Of a stretch of DNA of 18,227 nucleotides, positions 1-6,969 are shown in pieces (within the stretch, counting starts at the first letter, position 1; every line of letters starts with the position of its first letter). The notes under the pieces were generated by a model. It saw only the letters and a program-made list of their open reading frames with translations. It did no database searches and was not told the origin of the DNA. The translations under genes were made by a program, and so were the position numbers. Source of the stretch: Lachnospiraceae bacterium (GTDB taxonomy: Bacteria > Bacillota > Clostridia > Lachnospirales > Lachnospiraceae); the NCBI GenBank assembly GCA_024697505.1, contig JAILFQ010000357.1:1-18227 (forward strand), written 5' to 3'.

Positions 1-504
1 AGGCCGACAAACACACCAACACCGATGCCGACAGACACGCCAACACCGATGCCGACAGACACGCCAACACCGATGCCGACAAACACGCCAACACCGATGC
101 CGACAAACACGCCGACGCCAATGCCGACAAACACGCCAACACCGATGCCGACAAACACACCAACACCGATGCCGACAAACACGCCGACGCCAATGCCGAC
201 AAATACACCGACGCCAATGCCGACAAACACACCGACGCCAAGGCCGACAAACACACCGACGCCAAGGCCGACAAATACACCGACGCCAATGCCGACAAAT
301 ACGCCGACGCCAAAGCCGACAAATACACCGACGCCAATGCCGACAAATACGCCGACGCCAATACCGACAAATACGCCGACGCCAATACCGACAAACACAC
401 CGACGCCAATGCCGACAAACACGCCGACGCCAATGCCGACAAACACGCCGACGCCATTGCCGACAAATACGCCGACGCCATTGCCGACAAACACGCCGAC
501 ACCA
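1..504 (+). repeat. 24-bp coding tandem repeat, 21 units, in phase
   Basis: Twenty-one contiguous 24-bp units run in phase with the codons, each encoding xPTNTPTP (or xPTDTPTP in units 2-3). The first codon varies (Met, Arg, Lys, Ile, Leu) while CCGACA at positions 4-9 is invariant. Two end types occur: CCAACACCG in units 1-4, 6 and 7, and CCGACGCCA in 5 and 8-20; unit 21 ends CCGACACCA. The array probably extends upstream of the window. Being an exact multiple of three, gain or loss of units would change linker length without a frameshift. Confidence 0.97.
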
Positions 505-3500
505 ACACCGTTGCCGATTTCTTTTACATACAGAAATTCATCAAGTGAATCGAGCGGTGGATATTACGTTGTTGATGGAACAGCGGAGTATAATGCAGAA
601 GTTTTTAGTGTTCCTGAAGAATACACAACATCAGCTTATGGAACCCATCCTGTAAGAGAAATTGCGTCTATGGCTTTCGGAAACAATAGTATGATAAACG
701 TACTTTACATTCCGGAGAGTGTTACAACTATTGGGGCCGGGGCTTTCAAAAATTGTGCGAATCTTACAACCATAGAGTTTGAAAAGAATGATGTGAGCAT
801 AGCTTCTTCAGCCTTTAGCAGCGGTAATGAGGAAAGGGTTGTTTCGGTTTATAACGATTCATATGAAGCAGGAGCCGTTGGAACATTTTTTGAAGGATAT
901 TCCGAAAATGTAACGGTAAACGGCCCATTTGGCTTTACGATCCTGATGGAACTTGAGGACGGCACAACTTACTGCGGAATATCTTCAATAGATGAAAGGG
1001 CTTTGGATTCATCGGGAAATGTAACCCTTCCTAGGCCGGGTACGGTTATAAACGGTAAAACAATAGTTAATGTCGAGGATTCCATTTTTGACTCAGGAGT
1101 ATTTGAAAGGATCAATAAGGTTAAGACCTTTAAAACCTTTGTGCCCGGGAATATTCCGGAAGAGTATTTGAGTAAATTTGAGTACGTAGATAAAGTACAG
1201 GTAATAACATATGTTTGGGATAATGACTATGGTGGATATCTCAATAGAGAAGATGTGGAAACAGAGTTTACAGATCTTTATTATTCAGAAATCGATTCAT
1301 CATTTATTCTCAGCCATAACTATGAACAATATGTAATAGATGGAAAAACGAATATTGTTTTAAAGTCAGAAGCCAAGGTTGGAGTAAACGCAGGAGACTA
1401 CTACTATTGCATATATATGGCGGAAAACGGACTTCGATACATTTTCGAGGAAGACCATTATAATGTACTTTATTTTGTTATGCTTGAAGGCGTTGAAAAT
1501 ACAGAAGTAACTGTGGAAGCTTCAAGAACAAGAGAGGGAACGGAGTATCCGGTAACGACAATACCGGAAGGAGCTTTCTCCAAGTCGGATAACATAACAA
1601 AAGTAATCTTGCCTGACAGTATTACAACTATAGGAAAATCTGCTTTCTCAACCTGCGCGAATCTTGAAACGGTTGTTTTTGCGGAAAATGATAAGATAAA
1701 GAGCATAGGGCCACATGCATTCTGGGGTTGTACAGAATTAGAGGACATTAACCTTACGGCCCTTACGGCATTGGAGACTATAGGCGAATTCGCCTTTACA
1801 AATGATGCCGCACTTATAAGTATTACACTTCCGGAAAGTATAAAGAGTATAGGAAATTATGCTTTCTCTGCTGCAACCGGGCTTGAGTCCATTAATATAC
1901 CTGATGGGGTTACTACTTTAGGCGAAGGGGTTTTTGCCGGTGCAAGCGGATTGAACGAACTTTCCATTCCATCTTCCGTTACGACAATAGGACAATCTGC
2001 ATTTACCGCGATTGCCGCAAAAGAGATTTATTATGACGGAACAGTTGAGCAATGGAAGAATATGTCCGGTGGCAACGGTACTGTCCAGACTCCGCTCAGC
2101 GCAATCGTTTGTACTGACGGAAGGTTATATGCTCAGTTAAAATGTGCCGAAGCAGACCATATATACGGAGACTGGGCTGTTAAGACAGAGTCTGATTGCT
2201 CCGGCTCTACAATCATTGCAAGAACATGTTTAATATGTGGTAATGAGGAAACGAGCACTGCACTGGGAACTCATCATTTTTCCAACGGGGTGTGCACTGT
2301 CTGCGGAAGACTTGAGGGCAGTTCGGGATTTACCTATGAAAAATCCGAGGTAGGTACATCCTATACAATAACCGGTTATACAGGTTCATCCACGTCTATT
2401 GTGGTGCCCGTAAGTTACAAGGGGGAGGACGATCTTGCACCTCTTCCGGTTTCAGGGATAAATCTTACTTCTGATACCGTTACAACGGAACTTACATCGA
2501 TAACTTTACAGGATGACGGCGCGAGTCTCGGAGATATTTCCTACTTCCAGGAGCACGATACTTCGATCACTGTTTATACATACGGAGAGATGAGTACAAG
2601 TTTTGCGTCGGATTTTATGTCTATGGAAAGGTATGATACGAGAGTTGTTGCTGTGATGGGAGAAGGGGAGTATGAGTATTCTCTTGACGGAACAGTTTAC
2701 AGGATTGCAGGAAGCGGTTCCACGATTAGTATTCCTGCCGGCTTTGGAAGTGAGGGAAGCGATGATTATGTTGAGACTTCCGGACTTGCAAGCGGAATTT
2801 TCTCCGGACGGACAAATATGACGACACTTTCCTTACCAAAAAGTGTAACCTATGTGGAGGCCAATGTTTTCGACGGAATCAGCTCACTTGAGATCAGGCT
2901 GTATGCCTTCCAGCAAGATATCATTGAAGAGGTGGCAATGGGCTATGACGGTATGTTTACACCTACATACACTTATTACGACTCCATAAGCATAACAAAG
3001 TATCTTGTAAAGGGAGATTCAAAGACCTTAAGCGGTCCTTCCGGGTATGTATACGGTACCACTTACGGAGAAACCGAAGAAGAGAACTTTATAAACAGAA
3101 CGACCGGAGACTTTGTAAAAGATAACTACTTGAGTCTGCTCGGAGAACTGGGGGATGATGTAATAACAAAGACTGTGGACAGCGTTGAGTTCAGCTATAT
3201 AGCAAGCGGAGTTTATCTGGATGCAGACTTTACGAAAGCAGCGGGTGAAGAAACTTCTAAACCGGCATCTCTGTATGTTAAATACGAGTTCAGTCATGAT
3301 ATTTATACGGAATATGAAAACGGCGCCGAAATCTACATGAGTTATAATGCCGAAGACGGCATAAAGAGTAATATCTACATTACAAAATCCGACGAAAAAG
3401 TGCTTTTGAATTCTCTTGTTCCTACCTTTGAAAAGGTTGATGAAGTCCTTTCATTAACCGAAGAAAACGGAATTTCCACAAGGAGCAGCGAAGAGACCGT

Positions 3501-3675
3501 AAAGCTTATATTAGAGGCGGGAACGATACTTGCGGGATCCAATGAATTCTGGTATTACTGCACGGAACATGACTGGTACGAAAGTGTTACAATAGATACT
3601 TCCGGTGATGAAACAAGTTATTATTTTTCAAACTACGACGACGGAGTAAGAATACTGAACTTTGTATATGATTGA
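1..3675 (+). CDS. Large surface protein, PT-repeat linker plus BspA-type leucine-rich repeats (5' truncated)
   Basis: The frame is open from base 1, so the true start lies upstream and the ATG at 25 is only an internal repeat codon. Residue numbers here count from that ATG. Residues 1-160 are 8-residue repeats of the form xPTNTPTP, an extended hydrophilic linker. BspA-type (LRR_5) repeats follow at about 213-255 and 506-672, seen as recurring lP.svttIg..aF....L pattern. A CxxC pair at 735/738 and another at 757/760 flank a short His-containing segment, like the zinc-ribbon-like modules common in such proteins. About 450 further residues are beta-rich in appearance and unrecognised. There is no LPXTG motif or C-terminal membrane anchor; the signal peptide and any anchor must lie upstream. 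BspA-type proteins usually act in adhesion or surface display; the ligand is unknown. Extracellular location is inferred from the linker and repeats. Confidence 0.85.
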   Translation, partial: RPTNTPTPMPTDTPTPMPTDTPTPMPTNTPTPMPTNTPTPMPTNTPTPMPTNTPTPMPTNTPTPMPTNTPTPMPTNTPTPRPTNTPTPRPTNTPTPMPTNTPTPKPTNTPTPMPTNTPTPIPTNTPTPIPTNTPTPMPTNTPTPMPTNTPTPLPTNTPTPLPTNTPTPTPLPISFTYRNSSSESSGGYYVVDGTAEYNAEVFSVPEEYTTSAYGTHPVREIASMAFGNNSMINVLYIPESVTTIGAGAFKNCANLTTIEFEKNDVSIASSAFSSGNEERVVSVYNDSYEAGAVGTFFEGYSENVTVNGPFGFTILMELEDGTTYCGISSIDERALDSSGNVTLPRPGTVINGKTIVNVEDSIFDSGVFERINKVKTFKTFVPGNIPEEYLSKFEYVDKVQVITYVWDNDYGGYLNREDVETEFTDLYYSEIDSSFILSHNYEQYVIDGKTNIVLKSEAKVGVNAGDYYYCIYMAENGLRYIFEEDHYNVLYFVMLEGVENTEVTVEASRTREGTEYPVTTIPEGAFSKSDNITKVILPDSITTIGKSAFSTCANLETVVFAENDKIKSIGPHAFWGCTELEDINLTALTALETIGEFAFTNDAALISITLPESIKSIGNYAFSAATGLESINIPDGVTTLGEGVFAGASGLNELSIPSSVTTIGQSAFTAIAAKEIYYDGTVEQWKNMSGGNGTVQTPLSAIVCTDGRLYAQLKCAEADHIYGDWAVKTESDCSGSTIIARTCLICGNEETSTALGTHHFSNGVCTVCGRLEGSSGFTYEKSEVGTSYTITGYTGSSTSIVVPVSYKGEDDLAPLPVSGINLTSDTVTTELTSITLQDDGASLGDISYFQEHDTSITVYTYGEMSTSFASDFMSMERYDTRVVAVMGEGEYEYSLDGTVYRIAGSGSTISIPAGFGSEGSDDYVETSGLASGIFSGRTNMTTLSLPKSVTYVEANVFDGISSLEIRLYAFQQDIIEEVAMGYDGMFTPTYTYYDSISITKYLVKGDSKTLSGPSGYVYGTTYGETEEENFINRTTGDFVKDNYLSLLGELGDDVITKTVDSVEFSYIASGVYLDADFTKAAGEETSKPASLYVKYEFSHDIYTEYENGAEIYMSYNAEDGIKSNIYITKSDEKVLLNSLVPTFEKVDEVLSLTEENGISTRSSEETVKLILEAGTILAGSNEFWYYCTEHDWYESVTIDTSGDETSYYFSNYDDGVRILNFVYD

Positions 3676-3689
3676 TGAGATATGAATCT

Positions 3690-3720
3690 GCGGCGGAGCG
3701 CATAAACTCCGCCGCTTATT
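3690..3720 (+). terminator. Intrinsic terminator after surface protein gene
   Basis: A perfect 9-bp stem, GCGGCGGAG at 3690-3698 and CTCCGCCGC at 3707-3715, encloses an 8-nt loop and is followed by TTATTTG. The T-tract is short, but the stem is very GC-rich and sits 15 bp after the stop codon. Confidence 0.75.
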
Positions 3721-3746
3721 TGTGTGTAGTTAAGACTTTTTTAATT

Positions 3747-3776
3747 TTGCAACACTTTACTAAAGAGACTTAAAAT
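3747..3776 (+). promoter_or_regulatory. Putative sigma-A promoter of metalloregulator gene
   Basis: TTGCAA at 3747-3752 and TAAAAT at 3771-3776 are separated by 18 bp, about 40 bp before the start codon. The region is AT-rich and lies just after the upstream terminator. This is a motif match only. Confidence 0.45.
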
Positions 3777-3816
3777 GGTAAAATATTAACTAACAATATG
3801 CATTGGGGGTAAAAAA

Positions 3817-4188
3817 ATGGCGAATACGACAGAATCTTCAGAAGATTATCTTGAAGCAATACTTATGTTAGGCCAGCGTCTTCCGGTAGTGCGTTCCGTT
3901 GATGTTGCCAATGAACTTGGCTTTAAAAAATCCAGTGTAAGTATTGCTATGAAAAATCTTAGGGAAAAAGATTATATTAAAGTTTCTGAAGCAGGATTTA
4001 TAACGCTTACAGATGCAGGAAAAGAAATTGCCGAAATGATATATGAAAGGCATCGTACGCTTTCCGACTGGCTTATCAAACTTGGAGTCCCAAAGGATTT
4101 GGCTTTGGATGATGCGTGCAAGATGGAGCACGATATGAGCCCGGAAACTTTTGCGGCTATTAAAAAAACAATACAAGCATCTAAATAA
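3817..4188 (+). CDS. DtxR/MntR-family metal-dependent transcriptional regulator
   Basis: A 123-residue winged-helix regulator, expected to bind DNA when loaded with a divalent metal and repress metal-homeostasis genes. The N-terminal half (about 8-70) has the family layout EDYLEAIL, a helix-turn-helix around VDVANELGFKKSSVSIAMKN, and a wing at ITLTDAGKE. The dimerisation/metal region follows with RHRTL and ACKMEHDMS. Aligned by motif, the primary metal ligands would be D10, E13, H79, C101, E104 and H105. D10 and E13 resemble MntR, while the Cys-x-x-Glu-His resembles DtxR/IdeR. The ancillary-site positions of DtxR appear lost (S83, L97). There is no C-terminal SH3-like domain, as in short MntR-type members. 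The start is set by GGGGG 8 nt upstream of the ATG. No metal transporter is adjacent, so the regulon and metal (Mn or Fe) cannot be told from context. Confidence 0.88.
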   Translation: MANTTESSEDYLEAILMLGQRLPVVRSVDVANELGFKKSSVSIAMKNLREKDYIKVSEAGFITLTDAGKEIAEMIYERHRTLSDWLIKLGVPKDLALDDACKMEHDMSPETFAAIKKTIQASK

Positions 4189-4240
4189 CATAAAGTCTTG
4201 GTAATAAAATCATTTATAAAGGAAATTGATTTTAAAGCGG

Positions 4241-4278
4241 GCCGGAATGTAGCGGGTTTGCTACCTTCCGGCTTTTTT
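4241..4278 (+). terminator. Intrinsic terminator/attenuator abutting the cyclase gene RBS
   Basis: GCCGGAATGTAGC (4241-4253) pairs with GCTACCTTCCGGC (4260-4272) with one mismatch, closing a 6-nt loop, followed by six T's (4273-4278). The ribosome binding site GAGGGG begins at the very next base and the ATG of the cyclase lies 14 bp beyond the hairpin, leaving no room for a promoter in between. Confidence 0.85.
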
Positions 4279-4291
4279 GAGGGGATAACAT

Positions 4292-6406
4292 ATGAAGGGC
4301 GGACTTAAAAAAGCGGGTGTTCTGCTTTGTATATTAGTGTTATTTTCGGCTTTTATGCCCGGAACAGGCATAAAGGCGGATTTTGGTGCGCTCCAAAATT
4401 CAACTGAGGCAAAAACAGTAAAGGTTGGCTATTATGAATTCGAGAATTTTCTTGAAGGAGCCACGCCTGAAGAATACAAAACCGGTTATGGATATGAATA
4501 TCTTCAAAAGATTGCATCTGTTTGCGGATGGAAATACGAGTATGTTTACGGGTCCAGAATAGAACTCTATGAGGCTCTGCTTCGAGGTGAAATAGATATT
4601 TTACCCGGTCTTGGATATTCTGCGATACGTGAAAAAGAAGTTTCTTTTCCGGATTATGCCATGGGACAGGTGGGGTATTATTTGTTTATACCATCCGAGA
4701 ATATGGAACTGTTTGAAGACGCTTCACCTTTAAATAACAAGAATATAGGCGCTCTTTCCGGTGTAATGGGGGACGTTCTTAATAAATGGCTTCTGGAAAA
4801 CGGGATTGTGGCCAATATAAAGCAATACGAAACCATGGAAGATGAAAGAACTGCCTTAAAAAATCGGGATATAGAAGCTTTTATAGGCGATGGGGTTTCC
4901 ACCACAAATGATGGCTCCATTAGCCCTTATATTAAAATTGCCACAGAGAATATCTATCTTTGTGTATCTAAAGACAATGCACGGATATTAGAGGAACTTA
5001 ACATTGCTCTTGAAGAGATAGATACATCAGATCCTTATTATATTCAAAGTTTAACCCAAAAGTATTTTAAAAAAAGCATAGTTAATCTTTCACTTTCCGG
5101 TAAAGAAAAAAAGTGGCTTGCAAATAATGAAGAAATAATAATCGGTTATATGAAGGATTATTTGCCTTTTTCCGCAACCGACGAGAATGGGAATGTCACC
5201 GGAATAATAAGTGATATAATTCCGGAAATCTTCAGTAAGCTTGAAGTTGAAGAGCCTGACATAAAATATAAAGAATACAATAATTCATATGATATGTTAA
5301 ACGCTCTGAAAAATAAAGAGATAGATGCAGCATTCCCGGTTTCGGATTCCTCCTGGTTTTCTGAACAATACGGTATTTATCATTCAAAAGCCATAATTTC
5401 TTCTTCCATGAACCTTGTTTATAAAGAGATGAACGGGAATGATGCGGGAACGATCGCGGTAAACAAAAACAATATAATTCAGATGGAATACTTGCAGACT
5501 TACTATAGAAACGCTTTATTTTATTACTGTGATTCCATTGAGGAGTGTTTGGATGCCGTAAACAGCGGTAAAGCAAGATCAACTGTGGTAAGTGGTCTCC
5601 GCGTCAGCGGATATCTTGCAGGCTCTAAATTTGGAAGTCTTAAAACCGTAACACTTCCGCAAATGGTACAGAGATGTCTGGGGGTAAGTAATGACAACCA
5701 CATTCTGCTGGGGATTTTAAACAGAGGGATTACATGTATTGATGAAGACTTTGCAACAACATCGGCGTATAAATATGAGGGCCGTTATGCTTCCTATACT
5801 TTAAGAGACTTTTTGGAAGATAATCTTGTTACGGCGCTGATCATTGTTTCTATCGTGGTTTCACTTGTAATAAGTATTATAGCAATTCTTGTTTTTACAG
5901 CAAGAAGCAGACGGATACTAAATAAAATGGCTCACCTGGATGATATGACATCACTTTATAACCGAAGAGCTTATGAAGAGGATCTTAAGAAAATTGCCGA
6001 AGGTATGCTGCCGGATAATTTGGTATTTATGCTGATGGATATAAACGGTCTTAAAGCGTCGAACGATCTTTACGGTCATGATGTGGGTGATGAACTTATC
6101 AGGAACGCAGCTGCATGCTTGCTTGAATGCCTTAACGAGTACGGTGCGGTATACAGGATAGGCGGAGATGAATTTGCGGCTATCATTATAGTGGATGATG
6201 ATAAGGCTGAGGAAATAAAAAGAGATCTTAAAGATACTCTGGCTCAAAGAAAGGGACAATACGGTGAAGGAATTTCCGCTGCGGTAGGTTTTGTAAAGCG
6301 CAGAGATATGCCGAATGCGAGTATTTTTGAAATTGCAAAAGTTGCAGACGCCAAAATGTACGAAGAAAAGAAAGAATACCACAACGAAACGGATAAAAAC
6401 AACTAA
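4292..6406 (+). CDS. Membrane diguanylate cyclase with two solute-binding (SBP_bac_3-like) sensor domains
   Basis: A 704-residue sensor enzyme predicted to make c-di-GMP from two GTP in response to an extracytoplasmic ligand. A signal peptide or N-terminal anchor occupies residues 1-29 (ending GIKA). Two tandem solute-binding-like domains follow, roughly 40-265 and 268-500; each opens with a typical strand (VKVGYYEFENF; IIIGYMKDYLPFSA). A strong transmembrane helix is at about 512-536, then a GGDEF domain at about 540-695. The GGDEF domain has the usual opening (DDMTSLYNRRAYEEDL), the metal-binding stretch MDINGLKASND, and an intact GGDEF signature at 624-628, so catalysis is expected. The inhibitory RxxD site normally placed just before GGDEF is absent. 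The start is supported by GAGGGG 7 nt upstream. Regulation may include the terminator directly upstream. The ligand is likely a small polar molecule such as an amino acid, but this is unknown. Confidence 0.92.
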   Translation: MKGGLKKAGVLLCILVLFSAFMPGTGIKADFGALQNSTEAKTVKVGYYEFENFLEGATPEEYKTGYGYEYLQKIASVCGWKYEYVYGSRIELYEALLRGEIDILPGLGYSAIREKEVSFPDYAMGQVGYYLFIPSENMELFEDASPLNNKNIGALSGVMGDVLNKWLLENGIVANIKQYETMEDERTALKNRDIEAFIGDGVSTTNDGSISPYIKIATENIYLCVSKDNARILEELNIALEEIDTSDPYYIQSLTQKYFKKSIVNLSLSGKEKKWLANNEEIIIGYMKDYLPFSATDENGNVTGIISDIIPEIFSKLEVEEPDIKYKEYNNSYDMLNALKNKEIDAAFPVSDSSWFSEQYGIYHSKAIISSSMNLVYKEMNGNDAGTIAVNKNNIIQMEYLQTYYRNALFYYCDSIEECLDAVNSGKARSTVVSGLRVSGYLAGSKFGSLKTVTLPQMVQRCLGVSNDNHILLGILNRGITCIDEDFATTSAYKYEGRYASYTLRDFLEDNLVTALIIVSIVVSLVISIIAILVFTARSRRILNKMAHLDDMTSLYNRRAYEEDLKKIAEGMLPDNLVFMLMDINGLKASNDLYGHDVGDELIRNAAACLLECLNEYGAVYRIGGDEFAAIIIVDDDKAEEIKRDLKDTLAQRKGQYGEGISAAVGFVKRRDMPNASIFEIAKVADAKMYEEKKEYHNETDKNN

Positions 6407-6707
6407 AAGGATCAAAAATAGACAGAAGAATGCCCTTGCCTGGGAAGCAAGGGCATTAAGCGTTGGGGAACACTTTAAAATTTTAGAGGGCAATTACTAA
6501 AAGTAATTGGGCTGTCTCTTTCTCCTTAAGTACCGGCTTATCAGGGGAGGGGGGGACCGGCACTCCGGAGAATCTCAATTTTTTGAGAGGGTTATCTTAT
6601 GCTTTATGCGTTATCTCTCTTGTCAATATTAGAATAACACATAAAGATTTAAAGTAAATTACCAAATATTCGCAAATGGGTGCTCTTTTAACGCATTTTA
6701 TAATTTC
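6407..6707. other. Gene-poor interval with a run of stem-loops
   Basis: No credible gene is seen in these 300 bases. Four potential hairpins are: TGCCCTTGC/GCAAGGGCA (6431-6439 and 6447-6455), CAATTACT/AGTAATTG (6491-6498 and 6502-6509), a two-part stem TTCTCC plus GTACCGG against CCGGCAC plus GGAGAA (6520-6572), and TCTCAA/TTGAGA around a T4 loop (6573-6588). The third hairpin is soon followed by six T's and could be the cyclase terminator. A G-rich patch lies at 6544-6555. The rest to 6707 is AT-rich with no further recognisable feature. Confidence 0.5.
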
Positions 6708-6736
6708 TTGACTATTAAAATGTCTTAGTTTAAAAT
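6708..6736 (+). promoter_or_regulatory. Sigma-A promoter of the mgtE operon leader
   Basis: TTGACT (6708-6713) and TAAAAT (6731-6736) are separated by exactly 17 bp, a near-consensus vegetative promoter. Transcription would begin near 6743, giving a leader of about 227 nt before mgtE that contains the small ORF and the terminator. Confidence 0.75.
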
Positions 6737-6789
6737 GATGTGCGGAAATGTACATGCAGTAAAATGATATAAAAACGGGAGGTGACGTG

Positions 6790-6903
6790 ATGGATAGTTG
6801 CGATAGTACCGGGCGATTACGAAATAATACGGTAAAAGTACTGAAAAAGCAATTGTTTATGCACGTTGGAGTATATCCCGCGGTAGGTTGTATGCGTAAA
6901 TAA
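6790..6903 (+). CDS. 37-residue leader ORF upstream of mgtE
   Basis: A 37-codon ORF starts at ATG 6790 and ends with TAA at 6901-6903. GGGAGGTGA (6777-6785) places GGAGG 7 nt before the ATG, the best Shine-Dalgarno match in the window, which argues that it is translated. The product begins MDSCDSTGRLRNN, has a basic middle (VKVLKKQ) and ends YPAVGCMRK; it has no signal peptide or clear transmembrane helix and I recognise no family. It sits between a strong promoter and an intrinsic terminator that precedes mgtE, the arrangement expected of a regulatory leader peptide. The charge order (acidic start, basic middle) loosely recalls Mg2+-sensing leader peptides of enterobacteria, but there is no sequence similarity I can claim. 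It could alternatively be a functional small protein, or part of a structured RNA with a fortuitous ORF. Confidence 0.6.
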   Translation: MDSCDSTGRLRNNTVKVLKKQLFMHVGVYPAVGCMRK

Positions 6904-6916
6904 ATTGTGTGTTTTT

Positions 6917-6946
6917 GCCGTATTGTTCTTACAATGCGGTTTTTTT
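6917..6946 (+). terminator. Intrinsic terminator/attenuator between leader ORF and mgtE
   Basis: GCCGTATTGT (6917-6926) pairs with ACAATGCGGT (6931-6940) over 10 bp including two G-U pairs, around a TCTT loop, followed directly by TTTTTT. It lies 13 bp after the leader ORF stop codon and 24 bp before the mgtE start, so transcripts from the 6708 promoter must read through it to express mgtE. Confidence 0.85.
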
Positions 6947-6953
6947 ATTATGG

Positions 6954-6969
6954 ATTGGGGGTAAAGCAT
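6954..6969 (+). promoter_or_regulatory. mgtE ribosome binding site that decides the start
   Basis: GGGGG at 6957-6961 lies 8 nt before ATG 6970. The in-frame GTG at 6907 would put the start inside the terminator and add 21 residues unlike any MgtE, so 6970 is preferred. The 12-mer ATTGGGGGTAAA (6954-6965) recurs exactly before the metalloregulator start (3802-3813). Confidence 0.8.

Noticed and set aside
1..504. CRISPR array or mobile-element repeat
   Set aside because: Units are contiguous without spacers, in phase with codons and encode a PT-rich linker, so this is a coding minisatellite.
3771..3805. DtxR/MntR operator around TTAACTAAC for autoregulation
   Set aside because: Only a weak half-site resemblance in AT-rich DNA; no convincing palindrome.
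6315..6500. 61-codon plus-strand ORF, Lys/Thr-rich, at the end of the cyclase gene
   Set aside because: It overlaps the 3' end of the cyclase in another frame, runs through a hairpin, has no clear SD, and its composition is what an A-rich frame would give.
6743..6916. M-box (ykoK) magnesium riboswitch upstream of mgtE
   Set aside because: Only a short AGGTGA match is seen, and it is better explained as the Shine-Dalgarno of the leader ORF; the other conserved blocks were not found by eye. A covariance search would settle it.
6907..6969. N-terminal extension of MgtE from GTG 6907
   Set aside because: The extra 21 codons cover the intrinsic terminator and are not MgtE-like; ATG 6970 has a proper ribosome binding site.
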